From: Candidatus Coatesiibacteriota bacterium
Lineage (GTDB): Bacteria; B130-G9
Length of the DNA: 14,258 nt
Direction of reading: 5' to 3'
NCBI GenBank assembly: GCA_016929465.1
Contig: JAFGIT010000404.1
Coordinates: 1-14,258, forward strand
Part shown: piece after piece, positions 1 through 6,646 of the stretch
Layout of the letters: each line of letters begins with the position of its first letter
How positions within the stretch are numbered: the first letter of the stretch is position 1
Notes under the pieces: model-generated
Database searches by the model: none
What the model saw: the letters and a program-made list of their open reading frames with translations, nothing else
What the model was told of the DNA's origin: nothing
Program-made: the position numbers and the translations under genes

Positions 1-1255
1 ATGATCTTGTGAACGGTATGAAGAGACCGATTATGGGCCCCGTCGCGTAGGCAATAAGGGAAGCTGCCGCCGCGCCGATCATCCCAAATTGACGGATCAA
101 AAGCAGATTGAGAATCACATTGACCGCCGCCGAGCATCCGGTGAATACCAGGTCGATGGCCTGCCTACCTGAGGAGACCAGTAAACGGTTGTTGACTATC
201 CCCAGAAAGACGAATATCTCCGCGAAAAGAAGAACCACCAGAACCGGGGCGGCGGAATCGTACTTGTCACTTACCAGGGCAATAATGCCTTTAGAAAGCA
301 GAATACTCGCAACCGCCACGGGCACGCACACTATGTTCATATATTTGAAAGCCCTGCGATAGGCCTCCTCGAAGGAGCCGCTTGCATCATTATGGGCCTT
401 GCAGAGCGACGGAAAGATCGATGCAATGAATGCTAGCGGTATTATTCGGAGCACCTCCGCAAATCTCGTCGCATAGTTATACGTGGCGACGAGTTCTTCC
501 TTGCCCAACATGCTCTGGAGCATTATCTGGTCGATACGTGCATACGTTATGATGAATAGGTCACATAGCGCGATAGGCGCGGACTCGCGAATCAAAGTCC
601 AGCAGATGCGAGCGCTTATTCCGAGCCGGGCGTTCGACGACCTTCGATAGAAGAGATACAGCAGTACCGCCTCCGGGATGCCGATCATAGCGCCGGGTAC
701 CCCGAATAGAAGCCCCGCTATCACGAAGTAGGCAAGAGGCGCATCGACGTATATAAGCAGAAGGATCGCACCGGCTGCGACGATTCTCGATACGACCGTC
801 GCTAAGTTTCGTCTCTGCAGCTCCCTCCTGAAGTGGAGAATCGCTCCGAATACCGAGAATATCGAGAACAGGATGCCGATTGAGGCAAAGCGAATCAGAA
901 GCTGGAGTTCGGATGAGTAATTGAGAAAGTCACCGGCTACGTAGAGAGCGAAGTTTGCGAGACAGATCGCTGTAACGACCAAAACGCCCTTTATTAGCAG
1001 TGCAGAACCCGCTATTTGCCCTATCAGGTCAGGCGTTCGCGATATCTCGCGCACGATGATTCTGTCCATCCCGAAGTCTGCCAAGAGAAAGCAGAAGGAG
1101 ATGAAGACGAATACCTGGCTGTAAACTCCGAACTGATATTGGGTGAGGTACCCCGCGAGATGAATTGCTACAGCATAGAATGTTATGACCTTGCCGAGTG
1201 TCTCGGCTATGACAACTGCGCCAAAGTTTCTTGCTGTTCTGCGGGTCTCATTCAT
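1..1255 (-). CDS. Polysaccharide/oligosaccharide flippase, Wzx/MATE-like (3' end cut by window edge)
   Basis: My reverse-strand translation from the ATG at 1255 is open to the left edge (418 residues seen) and begins MNETRRTARNFGAVVIAETL. It holds many hydrophobic segments separated by short basic loops, including VLVVTAICLANFALYVAG, AGAILLLIYV and a late pair near NVILNLLLI and IGAAAASLIAYATG. The N-terminal amphipathic stretch followed by a first helix, and the late 'GMIGAAAASLIAY' pattern, are typical of the polysaccharide biosynthesis/flippase family, which moves lipid-linked sugar units across the inner membrane for O-antigen or exopolysaccharide. Such proteins usually run to 420-500 residues, so only the last helices are missing. 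No Shine-Dalgarno is visible before 1255. A weak TTGCTA-17-TATGCT pair (1264-1292) would start RNA almost at the ATG. The frame stays open upstream, so a longer start is possible. The substrate cannot be read from the sequence. Confidence 0.85.
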   Translation of the reverse strand, partial: MNETRRTARNFGAVVIAETLGKVITFYAVAIHLAGYLTQYQFGVYSQVFVFISFCFLLADFGMDRIIVREISRTPDLIGQIAGSALLIKGVLVVTAICLANFALYVAGDFLNYSSELQLLIRFASIGILFSIFSVFGAILHFRRELQRRNLATVVSRIVAAGAILLLIYVDAPLAYFVIAGLLFGVPGAMIGIPEAVLLYLFYRRSSNARLGISARICWTLIRESAPIALCDLFIITYARIDQIMLQSMLGKEELVATYNYATRFAEVLRIIPLAFIASIFPSLCKAHNDASGSFEEAYRRAFKYMNIVCVPVAVASILLSKGIIALVSDKYDSAAPVLVVLLFAEIFVFLGIVNNRLLVSSGRQAIDLVFTGCSAAVNVILNLLLIRQFGMIGAAAASLIAYATGPIIGLFIPFTRS

Positions 1256-1416
1256 CGCGGAAGAGCATACAGATTGCTCGAATGAATAGCAAGAAAGCCG
1301 CAAATCCGGGCCCACATGCCTGCAATCACTTGCCCCATGTGTGTGCAGGCTCTTGGCGGCCATTCCCTCTATTTGACTTCCCGTTGAAGAATTGGCGCGA
1401 ATCCCGCAATATACGC

Positions 1417-1488
1417 TTGACATTGTTTTGCCCGATGGGTAAGTTTCAGGCTAATAATGCTTGAAAAATGGTCACTGACGAGTATTCT
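1417..1488 (+). promoter_or_regulatory. Candidate sigma70-type promoters for the HU gene
   Basis: Two pairs are visible. TTGACA (1417-1422) has a perfect -35 box and a 17-base spacer, but a poor -10, TAAGTT (1440-1445). TTGAAA (1461-1466) lies 16 bases before TATTCT (1483-1488), with moderate matches in both boxes. Either would give a leader of roughly 75-125 nt before the HU start. Which one is used cannot be decided from sequence alone. Confidence 0.35.
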
Positions 1489-1519
1489 TTCTGCGTGAAA
1501 TCACGAATCAGGCTATCGC

Positions 1520-1551
1520 ATTATCTACGTATGTGAACTGTTTTAGATAAT
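1520..1551 (+). repeat. 8-bp perfect inverted repeat just before the HU ribosome binding site
   Basis: ATTATCTA (1520-1527) is the exact reverse complement of TAGATAAT (1544-1551), with a 16-base spacer. The right arm ends eight bases before the AGGAGGTGA motif at 1560-1568. It could be an operator dyad or a weak A/U-rich hairpin in the leader RNA. Function is inference. Confidence 0.5.
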
Positions 1552-1569
1552 CTCACGGGAGGAGGTGAA

Positions 1570-1845
1570 ATGATGAACCGCAAGGATGCCGTGAATCTCA
1601 TGGCTGCCAAAGGTAATATTACCAAGGCACAGGCGGATGAGGCATTGGGTGCCCTGTTGGACGGAATCATCGAAACACTGAGCGCCAACAAGAAGGTCAC
1701 TTTCATCGGCTTCGGCACATTCATGGTCAAGGAGCAGAAAGCTCGCAAGGGCTTCAATCCCAACACCAAGAAACCGATGACGATCCCCGCTTCGAAAAAG
1801 GCGAAGTTCAAAGCAGGCTCCAAGCTTCAGGAGGCCCTGGATTAA
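1570..1845 (+). CDS. HU family DNA-binding protein
   Basis: A 91-residue protein, the normal length for HU/IHF. It is a small basic nucleoid protein that binds and bends DNA as a dimer. The N-terminal helices (about 3-40) are followed by the conserved turn VTFIGFGTF (43-51). Next comes the DNA-binding arm with R59, K60 and the 'GFNPNT' tip, where P64 is the intercalating proline of the family. The C-terminus IPASKKAKFKAGSKLQEAL is typical. A nine-base perfect anti-16S match, AGGAGGTGA (1560-1568), precedes two adjacent ATGs. The first (1570) is only four bases past the GGAGG core, while the second (1573) is seven bases past, so translation may really begin at 1573 (MNRKD..., 90 residues). The strong site suits an abundant protein. 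It is transcribed alone and followed by a terminator-like hairpin. Whether it is HU-alpha, HU-beta or IHF-like cannot be told. Confidence 0.95.
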   Translation: MMNRKDAVNLMAAKGNITKAQADEALGALLDGIIETLSANKKVTFIGFGTFMVKEQKARKGFNPNTKKPMTIPASKKAKFKAGSKLQEALD

Positions 1846-1890
1846 GGAACTTTTATTCGCTCCGCTATGTCGAGCGAAAACCGTGGATGC

Positions 1891-1940
1891 CGGCGGCGCA
1901 CTGGGTATCGTTTAGGCCCAAGGCGCCGCCGTATTTATTT
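1891..1940 (+). terminator. Rho-independent terminator-like hairpin after the HU gene
   Basis: CGGCGGCGC (1891-1899) pairs perfectly with GCGCCGCCG (1923-1931). An inner TGGG/CCCA pair (1902-1905, 1917-1920) can extend the stem. The T-rich run TATTTATTT (1932-1940) follows directly. Position (about 45 bases past the HU stop) and strand fit termination of the HU transcript. The T run is interrupted by As, so efficiency is uncertain. Confidence 0.65.
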
Positions 1941-1981
1941 CATCACCATAGATCGAGAGAACTCGCCCTTCCCGCTTAGAG

Positions 1982-3151
1982 ATGATCATGTCCCAGGATT
2001 ATCTTCGTGCATTACCCAACCACATCAGAGATGTGTTGTCAGGCATACCCGGTGTCAGGATAGAGAAGCTCGAGGGTGATGTCTCGACCCGGCGCTACTT
2101 CCGGCTGCAATTTCCCGAGAACGATGCAGCCCACTGCTTGATTGATGACTGCTCAGAGCAGGCGTCATGGCAATTTGAAAGGCCTTATGGGTTCGACGCC
2201 AATCGAAGGTCGGTGGTTGCGATGTTGTTGCCGGGTGAGAGCCCGGCGAGGGCCTCCCGCATAATCGTGGATGTGACCGACTATCTAGCTCGATGCGGAG
2301 TGCCCGTTCCGAAGGTTTACCTCGCAATCCACGAGATCGGCTTCCTTCTCATCGAAGACCTGGGCGATATTAGGCTCTTCGAGCTATCTGCAGGGATGAG
2401 CAAAGCAGAACTCGAGAGTGCATATCTGAAGATGCTCGAGTTCATTCATTTGATGCAATTTCCGGGGCCGACGATTCACAGGGATTGCATTGCCTACTCT
2501 TATGGGTTTACCAGGGAGCGGTTCCTTTCAGAGCTGAAGCTCTTCGTAGGCGCTTTTTCGCAGTTGGTGCTAAAGAGAGAGCTTCTCGAGTCCGAGCAAG
2601 CTGTTGTCAGATCGGCTTTTCCAGTCATCTGTATGGAACTGATGGAGCAGGAAAGAGCCTTCACACATCGTGACTTTCATTCGCGCAATATCATGGTCTG
2701 GGAAGGTGAATATTACGTGATAGACCACCAGGACGCGCGTTTGGGGCCGTTACTCTATGACGTGGTCTCTCTGCTTTATGACCCCTATGTGACGCTTGAC
2801 CGGGAGAGCCGTCAGGAGCTGAGCGACTACTATCTGAGAGGGCTGCCGGGAAGGTCTCGGAATTCCCTGCGCTCGATTGGTATCAGCAGATCCTTCGACC
2901 TATGTATAGTCCAGAGGTGCCTCAAGGCTGCTGGCACCTACGCTTCCGTGGCTCTCAATAAGAAGGACGCCAGCTACCTCAGGTTCATGCCTGTCGCAAT
3001 CTGGAGCGCGCTAGAGGCCTCCAAACGCAACGGAGACCTTCTTGAGCTCTCGAACATGCTTACTCATTGGCTCGAGCGGGCGGAAGAACTCGCAGCCAGC
3101 CATCCCACCCGTGATCACCAGCACGGAGTGAACTTCCCCGAAAATAGCTGA
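1982..3151 (+). CDS. AmgK/COG3178-like phosphotransferase (probable sugar anomeric kinase)
   Basis: A 389-residue protein of the aminoglycoside-phosphotransferase/protein-kinase-like fold. An N-terminal 'GDVSTRRYFRL' block (32-42) corresponds to the 'GDASxRRYFR' signature of the COG3178 group. The catalytic loop is HRDFHSRN (229-236; D231 base, N236 metal). The DFG-equivalent is VIDHQDARLGPLLYDVVSLLYD (246 onward; D248), very close to the 'IDFQDAxxGPxxYDLVSLL' motif of AmgK. Characterised AmgK proteins phosphorylate MurNAc/GlcNAc at C1 in peptidoglycan recycling. The substrate here is inferred only, and no murU is in view. It is somewhat longer than the usual ~340 residues. The start could be M1 or M3 (1988); no clear ribosome binding site decides. 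The last 37 bases overlap the converging tatD gene. Confidence 0.8.
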   Translation: MIMSQDYLRALPNHIRDVLSGIPGVRIEKLEGDVSTRRYFRLQFPENDAAHCLIDDCSEQASWQFERPYGFDANRRSVVAMLLPGESPARASRIIVDVTDYLARCGVPVPKVYLAIHEIGFLLIEDLGDIRLFELSAGMSKAELESAYLKMLEFIHLMQFPGPTIHRDCIAYSYGFTRERFLSELKLFVGAFSQLVLKRELLESEQAVVRSAFPVICMELMEQERAFTHRDFHSRNIMVWEGEYYVIDHQDARLGPLLYDVVSLLYDPYVTLDRESRQELSDYYLRGLPGRSRNSLRSIGISRSFDLCIVQRCLKAAGTYASVALNKKDASYLRFMPVAIWSALEASKRNGDLLELSNMLTHWLERAEELAASHPTRDHQHGVNFPENS

Positions 3152-3918
3152 CGCGCATTCCGGGATGTCACCTCCACGATATTCTCCGGCCTCGTCTTGC
3201 GGATCCTCGCCAATTCCTCTGCTATGTAACAAGTATATGCGGGTTCATTTCGCTTCCCGCGATTCGGTATTGGCGCGAGGTACGGGGCATCGGTCTCTAT
3301 GAGCAGCCTGTTATCCGGGATGATCCGTGCGCTCTCGCGTATATCCGTCGCATTCCTGAAAGTAATGATTCCCGAGAACGATATGAAGAAGCCGTGGCTC
3401 ATAGCGATTGTGGCCTCGGACGGTGTCCCCGTGAAGCAATGGAATACGCCGCCAACTCGCTCCGCCCCATTGCTCTTGAGAATATCGATTGTCATCTCGA
3501 AAGCGCTTCTCGTGTGGATGACCAGCGGAAGGGACAGGTCAATGGCGAGCTCGATGTGCGCCTCGAAGGACTTCACCTGGTCATCGGGTGGCGAAATCCT
3601 GTGGTAGAAATCGAGTCCGGTCTCCCCGATCGCGACTACCCGATCTCGATTCTTCTCCGCAATGGCACTCAGCTGCGCAATGAAGTTGGCAGGGGCATCT
3701 TTTGCGTCATGTGGAGATACTCCGATTGACGCCCATAGGCCCTCAAAGCGATTAGCAAGCTCGATCGCCTTCAGGCTGTGCTCGAGAGTATATCCGACAA
3801 CGTTGATATTCTCGATGCCCGCCTCACGCGCCCTCCCGATGACCGCATCTATATCATCTTCGAACTTGGGCGAAGTGAGATGGCAGTGGGAATCAATCAG
3901 GCCAGGATACTTCGACAT
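3115..3918 (-). CDS. TatD family metal-dependent hydrolase (DNase)
   Basis: A 267-residue TIM-barrel hydrolase, the usual TatD length. All family metal ligands are present: H11 and H13 in DSHCHL, E99 in IGETGLDFYH, H135 in VIHTR, H160 in FHCFTG and D210 in ETDAPYLAP. TatD proteins are mostly 3'-5' DNA exonucleases or D-aminoacyl-tRNA-type hydrolases acting in the cytoplasm. YcfH/YjjV-like paralogues are less well defined, so no gene symbol is given. The start ATG (3918) lies inside the end of galT (26-base overlap), suggesting translational coupling as the last gene of the operon. Its 3' end overlaps the opposing kinase gene, and no terminator lies between them. Confidence 0.93.
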   Translation of the reverse strand: MSKYPGLIDSHCHLTSPKFEDDIDAVIGRAREAGIENINVVGYTLEHSLKAIELANRFEGLWASIGVSPHDAKDAPANFIAQLSAIAEKNRDRVVAIGETGLDFYHRISPPDDQVKSFEAHIELAIDLSLPLVIHTRSAFEMTIDILKSNGAERVGGVFHCFTGTPSEATIAMSHGFFISFSGIITFRNATDIRESARIIPDNRLLIETDAPYLAPIPNRGKRNEPAYTCYIAEELARIRKTRPENIVEVTSRNARQLFSGKFTPCW

Positions 3919-4939
3919 CTCTCAGATACTGCGCGGCTTGCTCGGGCGGTGTCGGATTGATGTAGAATCCAGTGCCCCACTCGAACCCGGCGACCTTCGT
4001 CACTCTTGGCATGATCTCGATATGCCAGTGATAGTCGAGATCGAGCGTTTGCCAGTAGCCCGGCCTGCGTGCTTTCCCTTGAATGTTCGGTGCGTTATGC
4101 AGCACGAAATTGTATGGCGGCGAGTCGAGCGCGAGCGCGATCCGCTTCAAAGTGTCCCTGAGCACCAGCGCCAGATTGTGCAGGAGGTCATCCGATGCGT
4201 GTGAGAAATGTGCGGAGTGCTTTCTCGGGAATATCCAGGTCTCGAACGGGAAGCGAGACGCGAATGGGCAGAGGGCGACGAAATGCTCATTTGCCGAGAC
4301 AATCCTCTCCTGGTCCTTGATCTCCTGGTAGAGGATATCGCAGAAAAGGCACCGCTCTTTGTCAAAAAAGTGACTCTGAGCCGACTCCAGCTCTTGCTTG
4401 ACCGCTCGAGGTGTAATCGGCGTCGCTATCAATTGCGTATGCGGATGCTCGAGAGACGCTCCGGCTGCACGGCCGAAGTTCTTGAATATGAGCATATAGC
4501 GAAGCCTCGTGTCGTTGATGAGATCGAGGATTCTCGCCCTGTATGTATGCAAGACGGCTCTCAACTGCGGAATCGGCATATCCCCCATCTCCAGATCATG
4601 CTGGGGCGTCTCGATGATTACCTCATGCGCGCCTATGCCGTTCATGATATCGAAGAGACCAAGCCCCCTCCGACCGAGATCGCCCTCGATCGCAAGCGCG
4701 GGGAATTTGTTGGGTACGACCCGGGTCAGCCATCCGGGGGTATTGGAGTGCCGGCCGTCATGCGGCAGCGCATATATCTCCGGTGGCGTCTTGTCCTCAT
4801 TCCCCATGCAGAAGGGGCAGAAGCCTCCGGAGCTTGATGCTTCCTTCTTCTCGGAATGGAAATCCGAGGGTCGTCTTGCCCTATCAGTAGCGATTATAAC
4901 CCATCGCTTTACGATAGGGCTTTTCCTGAGCTCTGGCAT
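3893..4939 (-). CDS. galT: Galactose-1-phosphate uridylyltransferase
   Basis: A 348-residue HIT-superfamily nucleotidyltransferase that exchanges UMP between UDP-glucose and galactose-1-phosphate (Leloir pathway). Visible landmarks are the zinc-type CPFC (C41, C44), GAHEVIIETPQHD (H105) and the active-site LEHPHTQL. There H165 is a likely metal ligand and H167 the nucleophile that carries the uridylyl group. A second CLFC (C197, C200) is seen in many bacterial GalTs. The C-terminal half contains WIFPRKHSAHF and DYHWHIEIMPR. The start is supported by GGAGG seven bases upstream of ATG 4939. It sits 53 bases downstream of the oxidoreductase gene and overlaps tatD by 26 bases. No galK or galE is in the window. 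A broader UDP-sugar/hexose-1-P uridylyltransferase role is possible. Confidence 0.94.
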   Translation of the reverse strand: MPELRKSPIVKRWVIIATDRARRPSDFHSEKKEASSSGGFCPFCMGNEDKTPPEIYALPHDGRHSNTPGWLTRVVPNKFPALAIEGDLGRRGLGLFDIMNGIGAHEVIIETPQHDLEMGDMPIPQLRAVLHTYRARILDLINDTRLRYMLIFKNFGRAAGASLEHPHTQLIATPITPRAVKQELESAQSHFFDKERCLFCDILYQEIKDQERIVSANEHFVALCPFASRFPFETWIFPRKHSAHFSHASDDLLHNLALVLRDTLKRIALALDSPPYNFVLHNAPNIQGKARRPGYWQTLDLDYHWHIEIMPRVTKVAGFEWGTGFYINPTPPEQAAQYLRDVEVSWPD

Positions 4940-4992
4940 TTATATCCTCCAATTGAATTCGAAAGTGAGTCAGCACACGGGCGTGTCAGTCT

Positions 4993-6105
4993 CTAAAAGG
5001 CCCGCCCTAACCTCTGCCTATTGAGAATGTCAACGAGTGGTGAAATCTCCTTTTGTTCGATGGGAAGATCGATAGAGCTGTTGCCCTGTCTCTCCGATTC
5101 GTAGATACCCCAGATTATATGCAGTGCCTCCCTGCCATCCTCTCCTGTCGAGCGATTGGTGGAGCTACCATTTATGACATCGACCATCTCTTCCGCCATC
5201 GATAGGTAGGAGCTCTTATAGGTCTCGGGAAGCGGGAATTCTCTGCGTGAAAGCTCCCGGAAGCCGTCGAAGCTCGATGACTCCGCTCCCACCCAGAGAT
5301 CGTTTATACCATTGCCGACCGCAACCATTCCGTTGGATCCCCAAAACGAGACCGAGAAATGGAAATACGCTCTTCTGCCGCCGACCTCGACATTTGCCGA
5401 TATGCCATTCTCTAGCATCAGCGTCGCCGTCGCCGAGTCTTCAATCGGGAGCGATGTGTTTTTCTGAACGAAGCCTACTATCGAGACGGCATCGCCCGCG
5501 AAGTAGCGTATAAGGTCGAAGAGGTGGGTGCCATCATGCAGCAAGGGTCCTCCGCCTACAAGCGATAGGTCGCTCTTCCAGCTCCTCTCGTCTGGAACAC
5601 CGCAAAGCATCTCGCCTCGGATACTCCTGAGCTCTCCTATCGTTCCGTCGTCGATTAGCTTCTTCGCTGCTAACACGCGCTGGTCCCAGCGCCGCTCATG
5701 ATTTATCATGAGTGCCACATTGTTGCTCTCGCATTCGGAGATCATCTCATCCGCGTCGGCGAGGGATAGAGCTATTGGCTTTTCGCAGAGTATTCCCTTT
5801 ACGCCGCTGTTTGCTGCCTCTACGACGATGTCCTTGTGTGTGCTCGTCCAGGATGCTATCGAGACGATCTCGGGTTTTTCCTTCCCTAGCATCTCCCGAT
5901 AGTCCAGATACAGCCGGTCCACGCCCCAATCCGCCCTGAACTGAGCGAGCCGGTCCGGATCGATGTCGCATGCGCACTTGAGTGCGGTGCCCTCGCAAGC
6001 ACTGAAGGCCCCCGCATGCGTGCATGGCTTTCGCCTGTAAGGGTCCCTCTCCAAAAGGGAACCTATTCGGCCACATCCAATTACACCGACGCTCAGTTTT
6101 TCCAT
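4993..6105 (-). CDS. Gfo/Idh/MocA family NAD(P)-dependent oxidoreductase
   Basis: A 370-residue two-domain dehydrogenase. The Rossmann domain opens with VGVIGCGRIGS (dinucleotide loop at 10-15). The EKP motif (108-110) carries the conserved lysine K109. The C-terminal alpha/beta domain follows from about residue 130, with NHERRWD (135-141) and GGGPLLHDGTHLFD (184-197). In that last motif D191 and H194 fit the family's catalytic 'DxGxH' pattern. Members oxidise or reduce sugars, inositols and nucleotide sugars; the substrate cannot be read from sequence. The start ATG 6105 has GAGG five bases upstream. Its position between envelope genes and galT suggests a role in supplying or modifying a surface sugar. 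That is inference. Confidence 0.9.
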   Translation of the reverse strand: MEKLSVGVIGCGRIGSLLERDPYRRKPCTHAGAFSACEGTALKCACDIDPDRLAQFRADWGVDRLYLDYREMLGKEKPEIVSIASWTSTHKDIVVEAANSGVKGILCEKPIALSLADADEMISECESNNVALMINHERRWDQRVLAAKKLIDDGTIGELRSIRGEMLCGVPDERSWKSDLSLVGGGPLLHDGTHLFDLIRYFAGDAVSIVGFVQKNTSLPIEDSATATLMLENGISANVEVGGRRAYFHFSVSFWGSNGMVAVGNGINDLWVGAESSSFDGFRELSRREFPLPETYKSSYLSMAEEMVDVINGSSTNRSTGEDGREALHIIWGIYESERQGNSSIDLPIEQKEISPLVDILNRQRLGRAF

Positions 6106-6145
6106 AGAACCTCAATCGAGACTTGGACAGATTTTCTTGAACTCA

Positions 6146-6646
6146 TTATACACCAGGATCGAAGTGAGTGACCTCATAGAGAATCCATCGTCGTGCGCCC
6201 TGCGAATCCGGCTGCGTCTTGTGAAGCTTCAATGTGGCCTTTGCAGCCTGAAGAGGCTGGCCAAGAATGAAGCCCCTGCTTCCCACGAACTGCTCCACAC
6301 GACCTACATATTCTCCTAATAGCCTAAAATTGAGGACCACGGTCGCGTCATCGCCATCGACCTCGATCTCAAGAAGGGATATATTCACCATTAATTTGTC
6401 GGCATTCTCGAAGATACGCTGAACGAGCGACATTAGACGCGCCTTGTTCACCTGCTTCGGCCTAAAGATGAAATCATCCGAGACATCTCTCATGCAGCGA
6501 GACATGTTTTCATCCTCAATGGCCTGAGATACTTCCTGAACCAACAGCTCGATGCGCTCCTCGTCCGTCACTATCAAGTACGAGATGCCGGCCACTATCG
6601 CACCAATCAGTAGCGCAATGGCCAGTATAATCAAAAATGGCCTCAC
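6146..6646 (-). CDS. Membrane-anchored NTF2-like/SnoaL-like protein, function unknown
   Basis: A 166-residue protein with one N-terminal membrane segment (about 4-26, FLIILAIALLIGAIVAGISYLIV) and an envelope-facing domain. The domain has an amphipathic helix rich in E and Q (31-48), a 'DVSDDFIF' turn, and then several long alternating beta strands ending in RRWILYEVTHFDPG. This order matches the cystatin/NTF2-like (DUF4440/SnoaL) fold, though I recognise no named family. It starts with GTG (6646-6644), which overlaps the TAG stop of the TPR gene by one base (TAGTG). That implies translational coupling and a shared role with the TPR protein. It is 40 bases upstream of the oxidoreductase gene. 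Confidence 0.75.
   Translation of the reverse strand: MRPFLIILAIALLIGAIVAGISYLIVTDEERIELLVQEVSQAIEDENMSRCMRDVSDDFIFRPKQVNKARLMSLVQRIFENADKLMVNISLLEIEVDGDDATVVLNFRLLGEYVGRVEQFVGSRGFILGQPLQAAKATLKLHKTQPDSQGARRWILYEVTHFDPGV

Larger units (their letters stand above)
1256..1569. other. Divergent intergenic region between flippase and HU genes
   Basis: This stretch separates two divergently transcribed genes. It holds candidate HU promoters at 1417-1488, a 7-bp inverted repeat GCCTGCA/TGCAGGC at 1318-1324 and 1344-1350, an 8-bp inverted repeat at 1520-1551 and the HU ribosome binding site. A 28-codon minus-strand ORF (1338 to 1252) ends by overlapping the flippase ATG as ATGA. It has no clear ribosome binding site and is not called as a gene. 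Other short plus-strand reading frames here show no protein-like features. Confidence 0.6.

Noticed and set aside
1521-1823. 100-codon minus-strand ORF with a hydrophobic-looking start
   Set aside because: It is the exact antisense of the HU gene, which has a strong ribosome binding site and full family signature.
1856-1878. Hairpin TTCGCTC/GAGCGAA just after the HU stop
   Set aside because: It has a seven-base stem but no following T run on either strand. The hairpin at 1891-1931 with TATTTATTT is the better terminator candidate.
1867-2079. 70-codon plus-strand ORF upstream of the kinase
   Set aside because: It spans the terminator-like hairpin, is Arg-rich from GC composition, and overlaps the kinase start in another frame. 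It has no motifs.
3662-5024. Long plus-strand ORFs of 180, 209 and 171 codons (3662-4204, 4208-4837, 4509-5024)
   Set aside because: They lie antisense to tatD and galT, whose family motifs are unmistakable. Their translations have no recognisable motifs, and they come from the codon bias of the opposite strand.
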